Of a stretch of 64,000 nucleotides of DNA, positions 34,645 through 43,498 are shown in pieces. Location: the NCBI GenBank assembly GCA_049840475.1, contig JASGKX010000001.1:186001-250000 (forward strand). The letters are read 5' to 3'. Position 1 is the stretch's first letter. Every line of letters starts with the position of its first letter. A model generated the notes under the pieces. It did not search any database. It was given only the letters and a program-made list of their open reading frames with translations, and had not been told where the DNA came from. The position numbers were made by a program, and so were the translations under genes. Origin of the DNA: JBGVSA01 sp049840475. Its GTDB lineage: Bacteria; Pseudomonadota; Gammaproteobacteria; Burkholderiales; Rhodocyclaceae.

Positions 34645-36491
34645 CAATGCGGCCAGCAATGACGCTGGCCCTTGCCCAAGGAATCCACCACCCCATGATC
34701 CGTGGTTACATCGATTTTGCCGCGCTGAACCGACAGGCTCGCCTGGACGCCGCCACACTGCGCGAAGGCCGCCTGCAATGCGCAGGGCTTGACCTGACGT
34801 TCTCTGGCGCAGCGCTGCACCACAACGACACCCAACTGCTGCTCATCGTCGGCGACCCGCAGGCCCGTGAGTCTCGGCTGCTCAGCACGCTCCGGCATGA
34901 AGGCTGGCCGGCGATGCTGCCGTGGATCACGTCGTCGCCGCACAACATCGTGCCGCAGCTCGGCGGTCGTTTTGCACTGCTGTGGCTCGACATCGCGGCA
35001 GGCACGCTGGGGTTTGCGACGGATCGCTTTGCCACGCATCCACTCTGCTATGCAAAGGAAGGCGCCCGCCTCTCGTTTGCGGATCGCGCCGATCAGGTGC
35101 CTGCGCTGAGTCGCGGGTTGTCCGCACAAGGGTTGTTCGACTACCTGCACTTTCACGTCATCCCCGCACCGCGCACGGTGTTCGAAGGGGTGCATCGGCT
35201 CCCTCCTGCCAATCTGTTGATGACCAACGCGGACGAAACACGCACGCGCCGCTGGTGGCTGCCGCACTTTGAAGAACCCAAGAAGGGCAACGTCGCAACT
35301 GAAAAGGAAGCCTTCCGCAGCATTCTTGACGAAGCGGTGCGCCGCGCCGCCGAAGACGGCAACGTCGGTACGTTCTTGTCGGGTGGCACCGATAGCTCCA
35401 CGGTCGCAGGTCTGTTGGCGGCGCAGCGTGGCGAGCCCATCAAGGCGTATTCCATTGGCTTCGACGCTGCGGGCTACGACGAAATCGAATACGCGCGCAT
35501 CGCGGCTGCACGCTTCGGGCTGGACCACCACATTCACTACATAACGCCCGAAGAGATCGCGACGGGCGTGCCGGTCGTGGCAGCTCATTACGATCAGCCC
35601 TTCGGCAACTCGTCGGCTGTTCCTGCTTACTACTGTTCGCGCGCCGCCCATGCCGACGGCATCACACGAATTCTGGCCGGCGATGGCGGTGACGAACTCT
35701 TTGGTGGCAACACGCGCTACGCCGCGCAAAACGTCTTTGCGTTGCACGACCGTATGCCCGCACCATTGTGGCGGGCCAGCTTCGGCCCGCTGCTGCACAG
35801 CGCAGGCGCCCTTCCGGGCTTGGGCAAGCTGGCACGCTACGCGCACCTGGCAGAGAGTTCCGTGCCGGAGCGCTTCGACTCGTACAACCTCGTCGCGCGA
35901 CTCGGTCACGCCAACGTCATGACGCCTGCGTTCATGCACGCCATCGACACAGCAGCACCGGCACAACTGCGCGACGCCGAGTGGCAACAGATCAGCGCCA
36001 ACGCGCTGATCAATCGCATGCTGGCATTCGATTGGCGCTTTACGCTGGCCGACAACGATCTGCCGAAGGTGATCGGAACGACAGAACTTGCCGGCGTGGA
36101 CGTTGCGTTCCCGCTGCTGGACGATGATCTCGTCGATTTCTCGATGACCTTGCCTCCGCGTTTCAAGCTGCGTGGCAAGCAACTGCGCTGGTTTTTCAAA
36201 CGCGCGCTTGCGGACCTGCTGCCGCGCCAGATCATCCATAAGAAGAAGCACGGTTTCGGCCTGCCCTTTGGGCAATGGGCACTGAGCAATGACCAGTTGC
36301 GCGCCGTGGCGACCGACTCACTCGGCAGTCTCGGCACGCGCGGCATTCTGCGGGCGGAGTTTCTCGATTCGCTGATGCGCGATCGCGTCGCCGCACACCC
36401 AGGCTACTACGGTGAGATGGTGTGGATCGCGATGATGCTGGAGCAATGGCTGCGCGTACACGCGCCGGACTATCGCTTCACGGCGGACTGA
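34641..36491 (+). CDS. Asparagine-synthase-like protein lacking the glutaminase Cys
   Basis: About 616 residues (the ATG at 34695 is an alternative start). The synthetase domain is intact, with pyrophosphate loop FLSGGTDSSTVAG and AGDGGDELFGGNTRYA, and the end LLPRQIIHKKKHGFGLPFG. The N-terminal Ntn-type glutaminase fold is recognisable (ALLWLDIAAGTLGFATDRFATHPL), but the protein does not begin Met-Cys-Gly from either start, so it should not be able to use glutamine. It may use free ammonia or an amine made by the decarboxylase encoded just upstream, forming an amide. Last gene of a three-gene coupled operon. Confidence 0.85.
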   Translation: MTMRPAMTLALAQGIHHPMIRGYIDFAALNRQARLDAATLREGRLQCAGLDLTFSGAALHHNDTQLLLIVGDPQARESRLLSTLRHEGWPAMLPWITSSPHNIVPQLGGRFALLWLDIAAGTLGFATDRFATHPLCYAKEGARLSFADRADQVPALSRGLSAQGLFDYLHFHVIPAPRTVFEGVHRLPPANLLMTNADETRTRRWWLPHFEEPKKGNVATEKEAFRSILDEAVRRAAEDGNVGTFLSGGTDSSTVAGLLAAQRGEPIKAYSIGFDAAGYDEIEYARIAAARFGLDHHIHYITPEEIATGVPVVAAHYDQPFGNSSAVPAYYCSRAAHADGITRILAGDGGDELFGGNTRYAAQNVFALHDRMPAPLWRASFGPLLHSAGALPGLGKLARYAHLAESSVPERFDSYNLVARLGHANVMTPAFMHAIDTAAPAQLRDAEWQQISANALINRMLAFDWRFTLADNDLPKVIGTTELAGVDVAFPLLDDDLVDFSMTLPPRFKLRGKQLRWFFKRALADLLPRQIIHKKKHGFGLPFGQWALSNDQLRAVATDSLGSLGTRGILRAEFLDSLMRDRVAAHPGYYGEMVWIAMMLEQWLRVHAPDYRFTAD

Positions 36492-36496
36492 AAACA

Positions 36497-36527
36497 AAAC
36501 GGGCACCGCAAGGGCGCCCGTTTGGTA
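36497..36527 (+). terminator. Terminator between the asparagine-synthase-like gene and the OPT gene
   Basis: AAACGGGC and GCCCGTTT pair around an 11-base loop. The T-run is short, so efficiency is uncertain. It lies between convergent genes. Confidence 0.6.
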
Positions 36528-36540
36528 ACGCACAGGTGGA

Positions 36541-38574
36541 TCAGCGCCCAAGCACGCGGCGCACGAATCCATAGCAGATCGCCAGGAACACCACTAAACC
36601 GAGAATCTGCGCGACGGGAGCGAAACCCGCCCCCACCACGGCCAACGGCGCATCGCTGCCGCTTACGCCAATGATGGCGGCGATCAACACGCCAACGAGG
36701 CTTTCTCCGACGATCAGCCCCGAAGCGATCAACACACCGCGGCGTTCAGGCGCGGATGCGACCTCCCTGTACGTCTTGCCCTGCGCAGCCGCGCGACGAT
36801 GCAGTTGGCGCTCGATGAACCACGCGATCACGGCACCGAACGCCAGCGGAACGGTCACCGTCGGCGGCAAGTAAATGCCCAGCCCCACGGCCAGCACCGG
36901 CAGGCGCGCCACGCCGCCACGGCGACGCAGCATCGCGTCGATGGCAATCAGCACGGCACCGAGAATGACGCCGGTGAGCAACATGTTCCAATCGAGCTTG
37001 TGGTTGAAGATGCCTGAGGCGATGGCCGTCATCAGCGTGGCCTGCGGAGCCGACAGCACTTGCGTGGGGTCCATGCCTTCGCGAGGCAGCGCGCCGGCAA
37101 AACCGTATGAGTGATACAGCAACTCCAGCACGGGCGAGATCACTGCAGCGCCCACCACACAGCCGATGAGCAGCGCGACCTGCTGGCGCCACGGCGTCGC
37201 ACCCACCAACCAACCGGTTTTGAGATCCTGCAGGTTGTCGTTGGAGATGGTGGCCACGGCAACAACCGCGCCGGTAATGAACAGCGCCAGTGCAATGGCG
37301 AAGCTGCGCCCCTCTGGCGAGGCAGTCAGCCCGTCCGTTCCGCTCACCGCCAGGATCAGCAACGACACCAGCGTGACGCCGATGATGCCGATACCGGAAA
37401 TCGGGCTCGACGACGACCCCACCAGACCGGCCATGTAACCGCAGGCTGCAGCGATCAGGAAACCAAAGACAAAGGTGAACACCAGCGCGCAGCCCACCAG
37501 CATCCAACGCGTGCCGGCGTCGGTCGGCGCGGTCGACAGGAAGGCAGCGAAGGTCACGCCCAGCACGGCGAGCATGACGACGGCGATGATGACGATCCAG
37601 CGCGACGACAAGTCTTGCTCGGTACGTGGCACGCCAGCGCCAGCGGGCCCTCCGGTAAGCGCGGCGAACGAGCGCTTGACGCCTTCGATGACCGGACCGA
37701 TCAGCGTTATGAGCGTCCAGACTGCGGCCACGGCAATAACGCCCGCGCCGACGAATCGCACCTGTGTGCGCCAGATGGTGCCGCCAAAGTCGGCCAATGA
37801 CTGCCCGGCCTGCATGGTTGCCTGCGCGCTCAGCAGCGGCACGCCAATGCCCCAGGCGATGAGCAGGCCGATGATGATCGCCACGCCGGCCACGATGCCG
37901 ATCAGGTAACCCGCACCAATGAGCGCGAACGAAAAGCCGATTGGCAGTTGGAAGACGGCGCGCCCAACCGAAAACCAGTAGCCAGCGCTGTCGGCCAGCA
38001 CGCGAAGACCGCTGGCGGCAAAACTGAACAGCGCCGCCGTCGCGCCGCCGACAGCGATCTCGCGCATGCCGCTCTTGGCGTCTGCAGCGCCGTCGTCGCC
38101 CCCGGTCTCACCGCTGCCCACCCGCAGGATTTCGGCGGCTGCCACACCTTCCGGGTATGGCAACGAACTCTGCACGACCATCGCGTGGCGCAACGGAATC
38201 GTAAACAGCACGCCGAGCATGCCGCCCGCCATGCAGATCGCCAGCGTCTGCCAGAACGGGAATCCCTGCCAGTGCCCGACCATGACGAGCGCCGGCAACA
38301 CGAAGATGATCGACGACAGCGTGCCAGCCGCTGAAGCCTGCGTCTGCACCATGTTGTTCTCGAGGATGTTGGTACGCGAGAACAAGGACAGTACGGCCAT
38401 CGAGATGACCGCTGCGGGAATCGACGACGAGAAGGTCAATCCGACCTTGAGCCCAAGGTAGACGTTGGATGCGGTGAAAACGATGGTGATGAGCGCGCCA
38501 AGGATGACGCCTCGCAACGTCAGCTCGGGCAACGACGCGCCAGCGTCGATGGCGGTTTCGCTACGGGTCTGCAT
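36541..38574 (-). CDS. OPT-family oligopeptide transporter
   Basis: 677 residues with about 15 hydrophobic segments. Starts MQTRSETAIDAG at 38574. Family-typical ELTLRGVILGALITIVFTASNVYLGLKVG and YPEGVAAAEILRVG motifs near the N-terminus and AMLRRRGGVARLPVLAVGLGIYLPPTV in the C-terminal half. Proton-coupled inner-membrane importer of peptides or peptide-like/metal-chelating compounds. Substrate not predictable. Monocistronic; convergent with the upstream operon. Confidence 0.9.
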   Translation of the reverse strand: MQTRSETAIDAGASLPELTLRGVILGALITIVFTASNVYLGLKVGLTFSSSIPAAVISMAVLSLFSRTNILENNMVQTQASAAGTLSSIIFVLPALVMVGHWQGFPFWQTLAICMAGGMLGVLFTIPLRHAMVVQSSLPYPEGVAAAEILRVGSGETGGDDGAADAKSGMREIAVGGATAALFSFAASGLRVLADSAGYWFSVGRAVFQLPIGFSFALIGAGYLIGIVAGVAIIIGLLIAWGIGVPLLSAQATMQAGQSLADFGGTIWRTQVRFVGAGVIAVAAVWTLITLIGPVIEGVKRSFAALTGGPAGAGVPRTEQDLSSRWIVIIAVVMLAVLGVTFAAFLSTAPTDAGTRWMLVGCALVFTFVFGFLIAAACGYMAGLVGSSSSPISGIGIIGVTLVSLLILAVSGTDGLTASPEGRSFAIALALFITGAVVAVATISNDNLQDLKTGWLVGATPWRQQVALLIGCVVGAAVISPVLELLYHSYGFAGALPREGMDPTQVLSAPQATLMTAIASGIFNHKLDWNMLLTGVILGAVLIAIDAMLRRRGGVARLPVLAVGLGIYLPPTVTVPLAFGAVIAWFIERQLHRRAAAQGKTYREVASAPERRGVLIASGLIVGESLVGVLIAAIIGVSGSDAPLAVVGAGFAPVAQILGLVVFLAICYGFVRRVLGR

Positions 38575-38754
38575 GATGATGGCCTGCCCCCTTTTATTGG
38601 AGTTATGTGACAGAAAGTTCTGACGCGGCATTGGATATTAACAACGCCGCCCCGGCTTTGTGCCGGAACAGCCTGTCTGCGGATTGTGCGGAGCAGCCGA
38701 CCAGTGGCGTTCCCATGGCAGAATGGCCCGCCCCGACCCTGCTCTGCCCCGCCG

Positions 38755-39327
38755 ATGGAAAACGACCTCCGGGCATGTATCGCCCTGTACCTCAAGCATT
38801 TTCCCGAAGACGTGGAGCGTATCGCACCCTTGCAGGAACAGCTTGCCGAAGACGGCGACCGCATCCTCCTGCGATCGAACATGCGCGGCCACCTCACCAG
38901 CAGCGCACTGGTCCTGAATGCAGTTGGTACACACGTGCTGCTCATCCATCACCGCGTGTTCGATCGTTGGCTGCCGCCCGGTGGCCACTACGAAACGCCG
39001 GGCACACCGCGCGAATCGGCCTGGCGTGAAGTGGTGGAAGAAACCGGTCTGCCCGAAGCCGCGCTGAGCGCCCATCCGTCATGGGCGGTCGAGGCACCAC
39101 TGGATATCGACACGCATCCGATTCCCGCACGCCCAACCAAGAACGAAGGCGACCACCGCCACCACGATCTGGCCTTTCTTGCCGTCGCCGATGACAACGT
39201 CGCACTGCGCCCGCAGGAAGATGAAGTCGCCGCCGCACGGTGGGTCTCGCTGGAAGAGGCAAGCGCGCTGCCGAGCCGGCGGATGCAGCGATTGCTGCAT
39301 AGACTGCGCGCAGTGACGCAGGCATAA
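38755..39327 (+). CDS. Nudix hydrolase
   Basis: 190 residues. Nudix box GGHYETPGTPRESAWREVVEETGL is complete (GX5EX7REVXEEXGL). About 60 extra N-terminal helical residues precede the fold (MENDLRACIALYLKHFPED). Cleaves a nucleoside diphosphate linked to an unknown group. Start chosen at ATG 38755; no strong ribosome site is visible. Divergent from the OPT gene with 180 bases between; ends at a bidirectional terminator shared with the oligogalacturonate lyase. Confidence 0.88.
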   Translation: MENDLRACIALYLKHFPEDVERIAPLQEQLAEDGDRILLRSNMRGHLTSSALVLNAVGTHVLLIHHRVFDRWLPPGGHYETPGTPRESAWREVVEETGLPEAALSAHPSWAVEAPLDIDTHPIPARPTKNEGDHRHHDLAFLAVADDNVALRPQEDEVAAARWVSLEEASALPSRRMQRLLHRLRAVTQA

Positions 39328-39354
39328 AAAAAGCGGGCCGCAGCCCGCTTTTTT
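39326..39354. terminator. Bidirectional terminator between nudix and ogl genes
   Basis: AAGCGGGC-CGCA-GCCCGCTT with an A-run before and a T-run after, usable in both directions by the convergent genes. Confidence 0.92.
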
Positions 39355-39374
39355 GTGCTTGATCGGGACGCCGA

Positions 39375-40535
39375 TCAGGCCGGCACGTTGACCAGATAGA
39401 TCGCCGGTTCACCTTCGAAGTCGGAGGAGAACAGCACGCGCTTGTTGTCCGGCGTGAAGCCCGGATGCGGGTGCGTGACCTGACGGTCATTGCGGTAGAC
39501 CTTCCACGACGAGTTGTGTTGGCAGATCTTCTTGGTTTCGCGGGTCTTCAGGTCGAACAGGTACATGAACGGATCGTTTTCGTGTTCATGCCCTTCGGTG
39601 TCCGAAACGGCAATGGCGGCGCCGTTGCCATCACCCACGGCCAGCGAGCCGTCGTAGTTGCTATAGAGGTGTTCGCACTGCGGGATCGACATGATGCGCT
39701 CGTTGGCGAGCGTGATCGGATCGGCCACGCACAGCCAGCGGTCCGCGTCGCCCTTTTTGTACGACACGTACATCATGCGCGAGCCGTCCGGCACGAAGAA
39801 CTCATGCGTGCACGCTTCGCCCGGCTCCTGCTCCTTGAGCTGACGCTGGTTGGTGCCGTCTTCGTTGATCAGCCACATGCGCTGCACGAGGTCGTGCGGA
39901 CCTTCGTGGCAGAAAGCGATGGTGTTGTCGTCGAACGGACGATAGATCGGGTGACCCAGCCAGCGCTTCTCGTCGATGATCGGGCGGCTCGTGCCGGAGG
40001 CCATGTCGATGACGATCAGACGGCAGCGCGGGTTCAGGAAGAACTGCTCGCGGAATTGCTCCCACGTCGTCAGCGGCAGCAGGTCGCCTTCGGCCACTTC
40101 GATGCCGACCATCTTGGTGCAGTCGGAATTGGCCACCCAGGTGCCATAACCCTTGAAGCCATCGGGCACGGTGTAGAAGACTTCTTCGGCCAGCGTCTCA
40201 AGGTTGAGACGGCGCATCTGCTTCGGGCCCTTGCGATAGATGAGGTACTTGTCATCCGGCGTCAGGAAGCAGCCGAAAGTGTTGTCTTCCTTGCCCTTGC
40301 CGTCAGTCAGTTGCGTGGCAACGCCGCTGGCGATGTCGAGCAGGTAGCAATTCCAGTTTTCGTTGTCGAACAGAGCACCAAACAGCAGTTTGCTGCCGTC
40401 GCTGGTAAAGCATTTCTGATAGAAGTAGTTGCGATGGCAAGTCACGTCCGTCGGGGTCAGGCGCGTAATGCGCGCACCGGTCGCCGGGTCATTGAATTCG
40501 TGATACTGCAACTGGATCTTGGTGCCTTTTGCCAT
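39375..40535 (-). CDS. ogl: Oligogalacturonate lyase (PL22)
   Basis: 386 residues, the usual Ogl length; no signal peptide, so cytoplasmic. Seven-bladed propeller sequence with MAKGTKIQLQYHEFNDP, TCHRNYFYQKCFTSDG, FCHEGPHDLVQRMW, CTHEFFVPDG and the terminal HPHPGFTPDNKRVLFSSDFEG. These His-rich positions match the manganese-binding and catalytic sites of the family. It cleaves unsaturated di-/oligogalacturonides from pectin. Good GAAGGA ribosome site. No kduI/kduD or kdgR gene is adjacent. Confidence 0.92.
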   Translation of the reverse strand: MAKGTKIQLQYHEFNDPATGARITRLTPTDVTCHRNYFYQKCFTSDGSKLLFGALFDNENWNCYLLDIASGVATQLTDGKGKEDNTFGCFLTPDDKYLIYRKGPKQMRRLNLETLAEEVFYTVPDGFKGYGTWVANSDCTKMVGIEVAEGDLLPLTTWEQFREQFFLNPRCRLIVIDMASGTSRPIIDEKRWLGHPIYRPFDDNTIAFCHEGPHDLVQRMWLINEDGTNQRQLKEQEPGEACTHEFFVPDGSRMMYVSYKKGDADRWLCVADPITLANERIMSIPQCEHLYSNYDGSLAVGDGNGAAIAVSDTEGHEHENDPFMYLFDLKTRETKKICQHNSSWKVYRNDRQVTHPHPGFTPDNKRVLFSSDFEGEPAIYLVNVPA

Positions 40536-40950
40536 TCGGGTTTCCTTCTCAATACCATTTGATACCGGTGCCATTGCGCCGGTGGAATTCTGTCGCGCTT
40601 GGCACCCACACCCAAGAAAAGCAGGGGAACCATAACCGCAGCCTAGCTCATCGGGACGGACCTCACCGAGGCTGGCCGATTGCACGTAAACGGTTGATTG
40701 TACCGCAAGGCCGCGACGCGGCTTTGGTCTCTTTGACCACATGGACACGGCCGGCACCAAACGTGCCAGCCGCGGCAATCGAGCGCCAAAACCCGTGCCA
40801 GAGCGGGAATGGCGACGATGGTGCTGCCTCGCATGATCTCTCTAGTTCTTTCGGACTAGTCCATAGCGTCCGGCTATGTTTGATTTATCACAACACTCGC
40901 CCGGGAGCCCCGCTACTAAGCTCAGGAGTTTCCTGAACCGGACAGCTTCC
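40536..40950. other. Divergent intergenic region between ogl and ubiU
   Basis: About 415 bases holding the promoters of both genes. Contains an FNR-like half-matched site (40880-40893). No open frame of interest. Confidence 0.6.
40880..40893. promoter_or_regulatory. Possible FNR/ANR-type site upstream of ubiUVT
   Basis: TTGAT-TTAT-CACAA: the left half of TTGAT-N4-ATCAA is perfect and the right half has 3 of 5 bases. Located 58 bases before ubiU, where anaerobic activation of an oxygen-independent pathway would be expected. Confidence 0.4.
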
Positions 40951-41958
40951 ATGCGATCGCCTGAACTCGTCTGTCCCGCCGGCAGCCTCCCCGCCCTCAA
41001 GGTTGCCGTCGATCATGGCGCCGACGCCGTTTACATCGGCCTTAAAGACGCTACCAATGCCCGCAATTTTGCCGGACTGAATTTCGACGCCGCTGCCGCT
41101 CGCGAAGGCGTGCGCTATGCGCATTCGCGCGGTTAACGCGTGCTGATGGCCATTAACACCTACCCCCAGGCTGGTGACGAAAAGAAATGGCGCACTGCCG
41201 TCGACGCCGCAGCCGACCTGGGCGTCGACGCCGTCATCATGGCCGACATGGCGTTGTTGGACTACGCCGCCAAGACCCACCCTGGAATGCGCCGTCACTT
41301 GTCGGTGCAAGGGTCTGCCACCAATTACGAAGCCATCAACCTGTGCCGCGACTGGTTCGGTATTGAACGCGTGGTGCTGCCGCGCGTGCTCACCGTCGAT
41401 CAAGTGGCCCACGTCATTGCAAACACTGAAGTGGAGGTCGAGGTCTTTGGCTTTGGCAGCCTTTGCGTGATGGTCGAAGGCCGCTGCCTGTTGTCGAGCT
41501 ATGCCACGGGCGACTCGCCCAACACCGCCGGCGTCTGCTCGCCCGCACGCGCCGTACGCTGGCAGGAATCGCCCTCTGGCACGCAAGCACGGCTGTCGGG
41601 CATTCTCATCGACGAATACTCGCCAGACGAACCGGCCGGCTATCCGACACTATGCAAGGGGCGCTTTGCGGTGGCGTCCGAGACCTATTACGCGCTCGAA
41701 GAGCCGACCAGCCTGAACGTCATCGAACTGCTGCCCGAGTTGCTGCGAGTGGGCGTCTCCGCCATCAAGGTGGAAGGTCGCCAGCGCAGCCCGGCGTATG
41801 TCTCGGCGGTCACCAGCGCGTTGCGCGAAGCGATCGACAGCGCCGTCGCGGCCGGCGAAGGCCGCTTCCACGTCAAGCCGCAGTGGCAACAGGCCCTCGG
41901 CCGCGTGGCAGAAGGCCAGCAGGTCACGCTCGGAGCCTATAACCGACCCTGGAAGTAA
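40951..41958 (+). pseudogene. ubiU: UbiU (peptidase U32 family) with in-frame TAA
   Basis: UbiU works with UbiV as an Fe-S protein hydroxylating ubiquinone precursors without oxygen. The sequence is unmistakable: MRSPELVCPAGSLPALKVAV, GADAVYIGLKDATNARNFAGL, then LSVQGSATNYEAINL, GSLCVMVEGRCLLSSYATGDSPNT, YPTLCKGR, and KVEGRQRSPAYV, with the four Fe-S-type Cys present. Codon 62 is TAA (41134-41136) inside GGTTAACGCG, while the frame is otherwise continuous. CAA to TAA, that is GTCAAC to GTTAAC, is the likely change. If real, anaerobic ubiquinone synthesis is lost. A sequencing error is plausible. Six bases before ubiV. Confidence 0.88.
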
Positions 41959-41963
41959 ACACC

Positions 41964-42854
41964 ATGAAGCTATCCCTGGGGCCTCTGCTCTATTTCTGGG
42001 CGCGCGACGATGTGCGCGCTTTCTACGCCAGCGTAATGAAGTGGCCTGTCAACACGGTCTATCTGGGTGAGGTGGTTTGCAGCCGCCGCCAGCAATTGCG
42101 GCTGGATGACTGGGTGGCGATCGGGCGAGACCTGGCCGCCAGCGGCAAGGAAGTCATCCTGTCGGGCGCCGCGCTGCTCGAATCCGAAAGCGAACTGAAA
42201 ACCCTGCGCCGTATCGCCGAAAACGGCGAGTTCCTGGTCGAGGCCAATGACCTGGGCGCGGTAAACCTGTTGCGCGGCACCCGCTGGATCGCCGGCCCGC
42301 ACCTGAACATCTACAACGCCGCCACGCTGTCGCTCTTCGCCGCAGCAGGGGCAGTGCGCTGGGTGCCGCCAGTCGAAATGTCGCGCGAACGCCTACGCCA
42401 GCTCATGAGCGAAGCGCCTGCCAACGTCGAAACCGAGGTCTTTGCTTGGGGCCGATTGCCACTGGCATTTTCTGCGCGCTGCTTCACGGCACGTCATTTC
42501 AACCTCAAGAAGAGCGATTGCCAGTTCCGTTGCATGGAATTTCCGCAGGCGCTGGAGCTTGAAACCCGCGAAGGCCAGCCGTTCCTTGCCATCAATGGAA
42601 CCCAGACCATGTCCGCGGCGACGCAATCGCTGGCGGCACACGTCGGGGAATTGCGCGACGACGGTGTCGCCATGCTGCGCCTGAGCCCGCAACCCCATGA
42701 CATGGCCCGCGTGGTCGCAGCCTATCAAGCACTGCTGTCAGGCAATGTCGCCGAAGACCTCGCAGCCTGCGCCCCGCGCGGCCTGTGCGACGGTTACTGG
42801 AACGGCCTGCCCGGCATCCAGTACCACCCGGAGGAAAGCTCACATGCAAATTGA
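41964..42854 (+). CDS. ubiV: UbiV, anaerobic ubiquinone hydroxylation partner
   Basis: 296 residues, U32 family. MKLSLGPLLYFWARDDVRAFY at the start, VYLGEVVCSRRQQLRLDDW, GEFLVEANDLGAVNLLRGT and FSARCFTARHFNLKKSDCQF match UbiV, with Cys positions suited to a 4Fe-4S cluster. Forms a complex with UbiU. The end overlaps ubiT by 11 bases. Intact. Confidence 0.93.
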   Translation: MKLSLGPLLYFWARDDVRAFYASVMKWPVNTVYLGEVVCSRRQQLRLDDWVAIGRDLAASGKEVILSGAALLESESELKTLRRIAENGEFLVEANDLGAVNLLRGTRWIAGPHLNIYNAATLSLFAAAGAVRWVPPVEMSRERLRQLMSEAPANVETEVFAWGRLPLAFSARCFTARHFNLKKSDCQFRCMEFPQALELETREGQPFLAINGTQTMSAATQSLAAHVGELRDDGVAMLRLSPQPHDMARVVAAYQALLSGNVAEDLAACAPRGLCDGYWNGLPGIQYHPEESSHAN

Positions 42855-43308
42855 AACCATCCGTCCGCCCTTCAGCCTTCCGGCCAGTCTCGCCCGGATT
42901 GGTCAGCGGCTACCGCGCCGCCCCTTCGGCGATGCGCTGGCGCTGGCGCTCACCGTCATGCGTCGTACGGGCAACCTGCCGGGCGACCTGGACTTTCTCG
43001 ATGGCAAGACCGTCTGCATCAAGGTCAGCGATCTGGGCATTGAAGCGCGTGTACAGGTGAGCGGCGATCGTTTCCGCGCCGCAGCATCGGGCAGCGAAGC
43101 CGATGTCAGCTTTCAGGCGTCGTCGCTCGACTACGCCCGCGTCGCGCTTCGCGAGGAAGACCCGGACACCCTGTTCTTCCAACGCCGCCTGCGTATCGAA
43201 GGCGACACCGAACTCGGCCTGGCGCTCAAGAATTTGCTCGACAGCATCGAACCGCCAGCCTGGCTGATGCGGGCAATGGCTGTCATTCGTCCGAACGCGC
43301 AACGTTAA
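42844..43308 (+). CDS. ubiT: UbiT, SCP2-domain lipid-binding protein
   Basis: 154 residues with an SCP2-like fold (DLDFLDGKTVCIKVSDLGIEARVQ; DVSFQASSLDYARVALREEDPDTLFFQRRLRIEGDTELGL read in parts). It is the anaerobic counterpart of UbiJ and presents isoprenoid intermediates to UbiU-UbiV. Position directly after ubiV supports the assignment. Presence of ubiUVT implies growth by respiration without oxygen, for example denitrification. Confidence 0.9.
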   Translation: MQIETIRPPFSLPASLARIGQRLPRRPFGDALALALTVMRRTGNLPGDLDFLDGKTVCIKVSDLGIEARVQVSGDRFRAAASGSEADVSFQASSLDYARVALREEDPDTLFFQRRLRIEGDTELGLALKNLLDSIEPPAWLMRAMAVIRPNAQR

Positions 43309-43438
43309 GAGGAAAGCGGCATAGGGCGGCTTTCCGCCCCCGCCGGGGCCTATTCCCATAGGATTTCGAGAGGAATCGGACGACTGGCGCCTAGGAAATC
43401 TGGTATCGGTCCCAGAGGTGCGTTAGCATAATTAGGTT

Positions 43439-43454
43439 ACGAGCAAATGCTCGT
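43439..43454. promoter_or_regulatory. Palindrome upstream of AraC-type gene
   Basis: ACGAGCA-AA-TGCTCGT, perfect, nested inside a wider imperfect pair GCGTTAGCA ... TGCTAATGCGC, 45 bases before the regulator start. Possible operator or 5' leader hairpin. Confidence 0.4.
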
Positions 43455-43498
43455 CCGATTGCTAATGCGCCTTTGGCGTTGCCACATCTGCCGCCACG

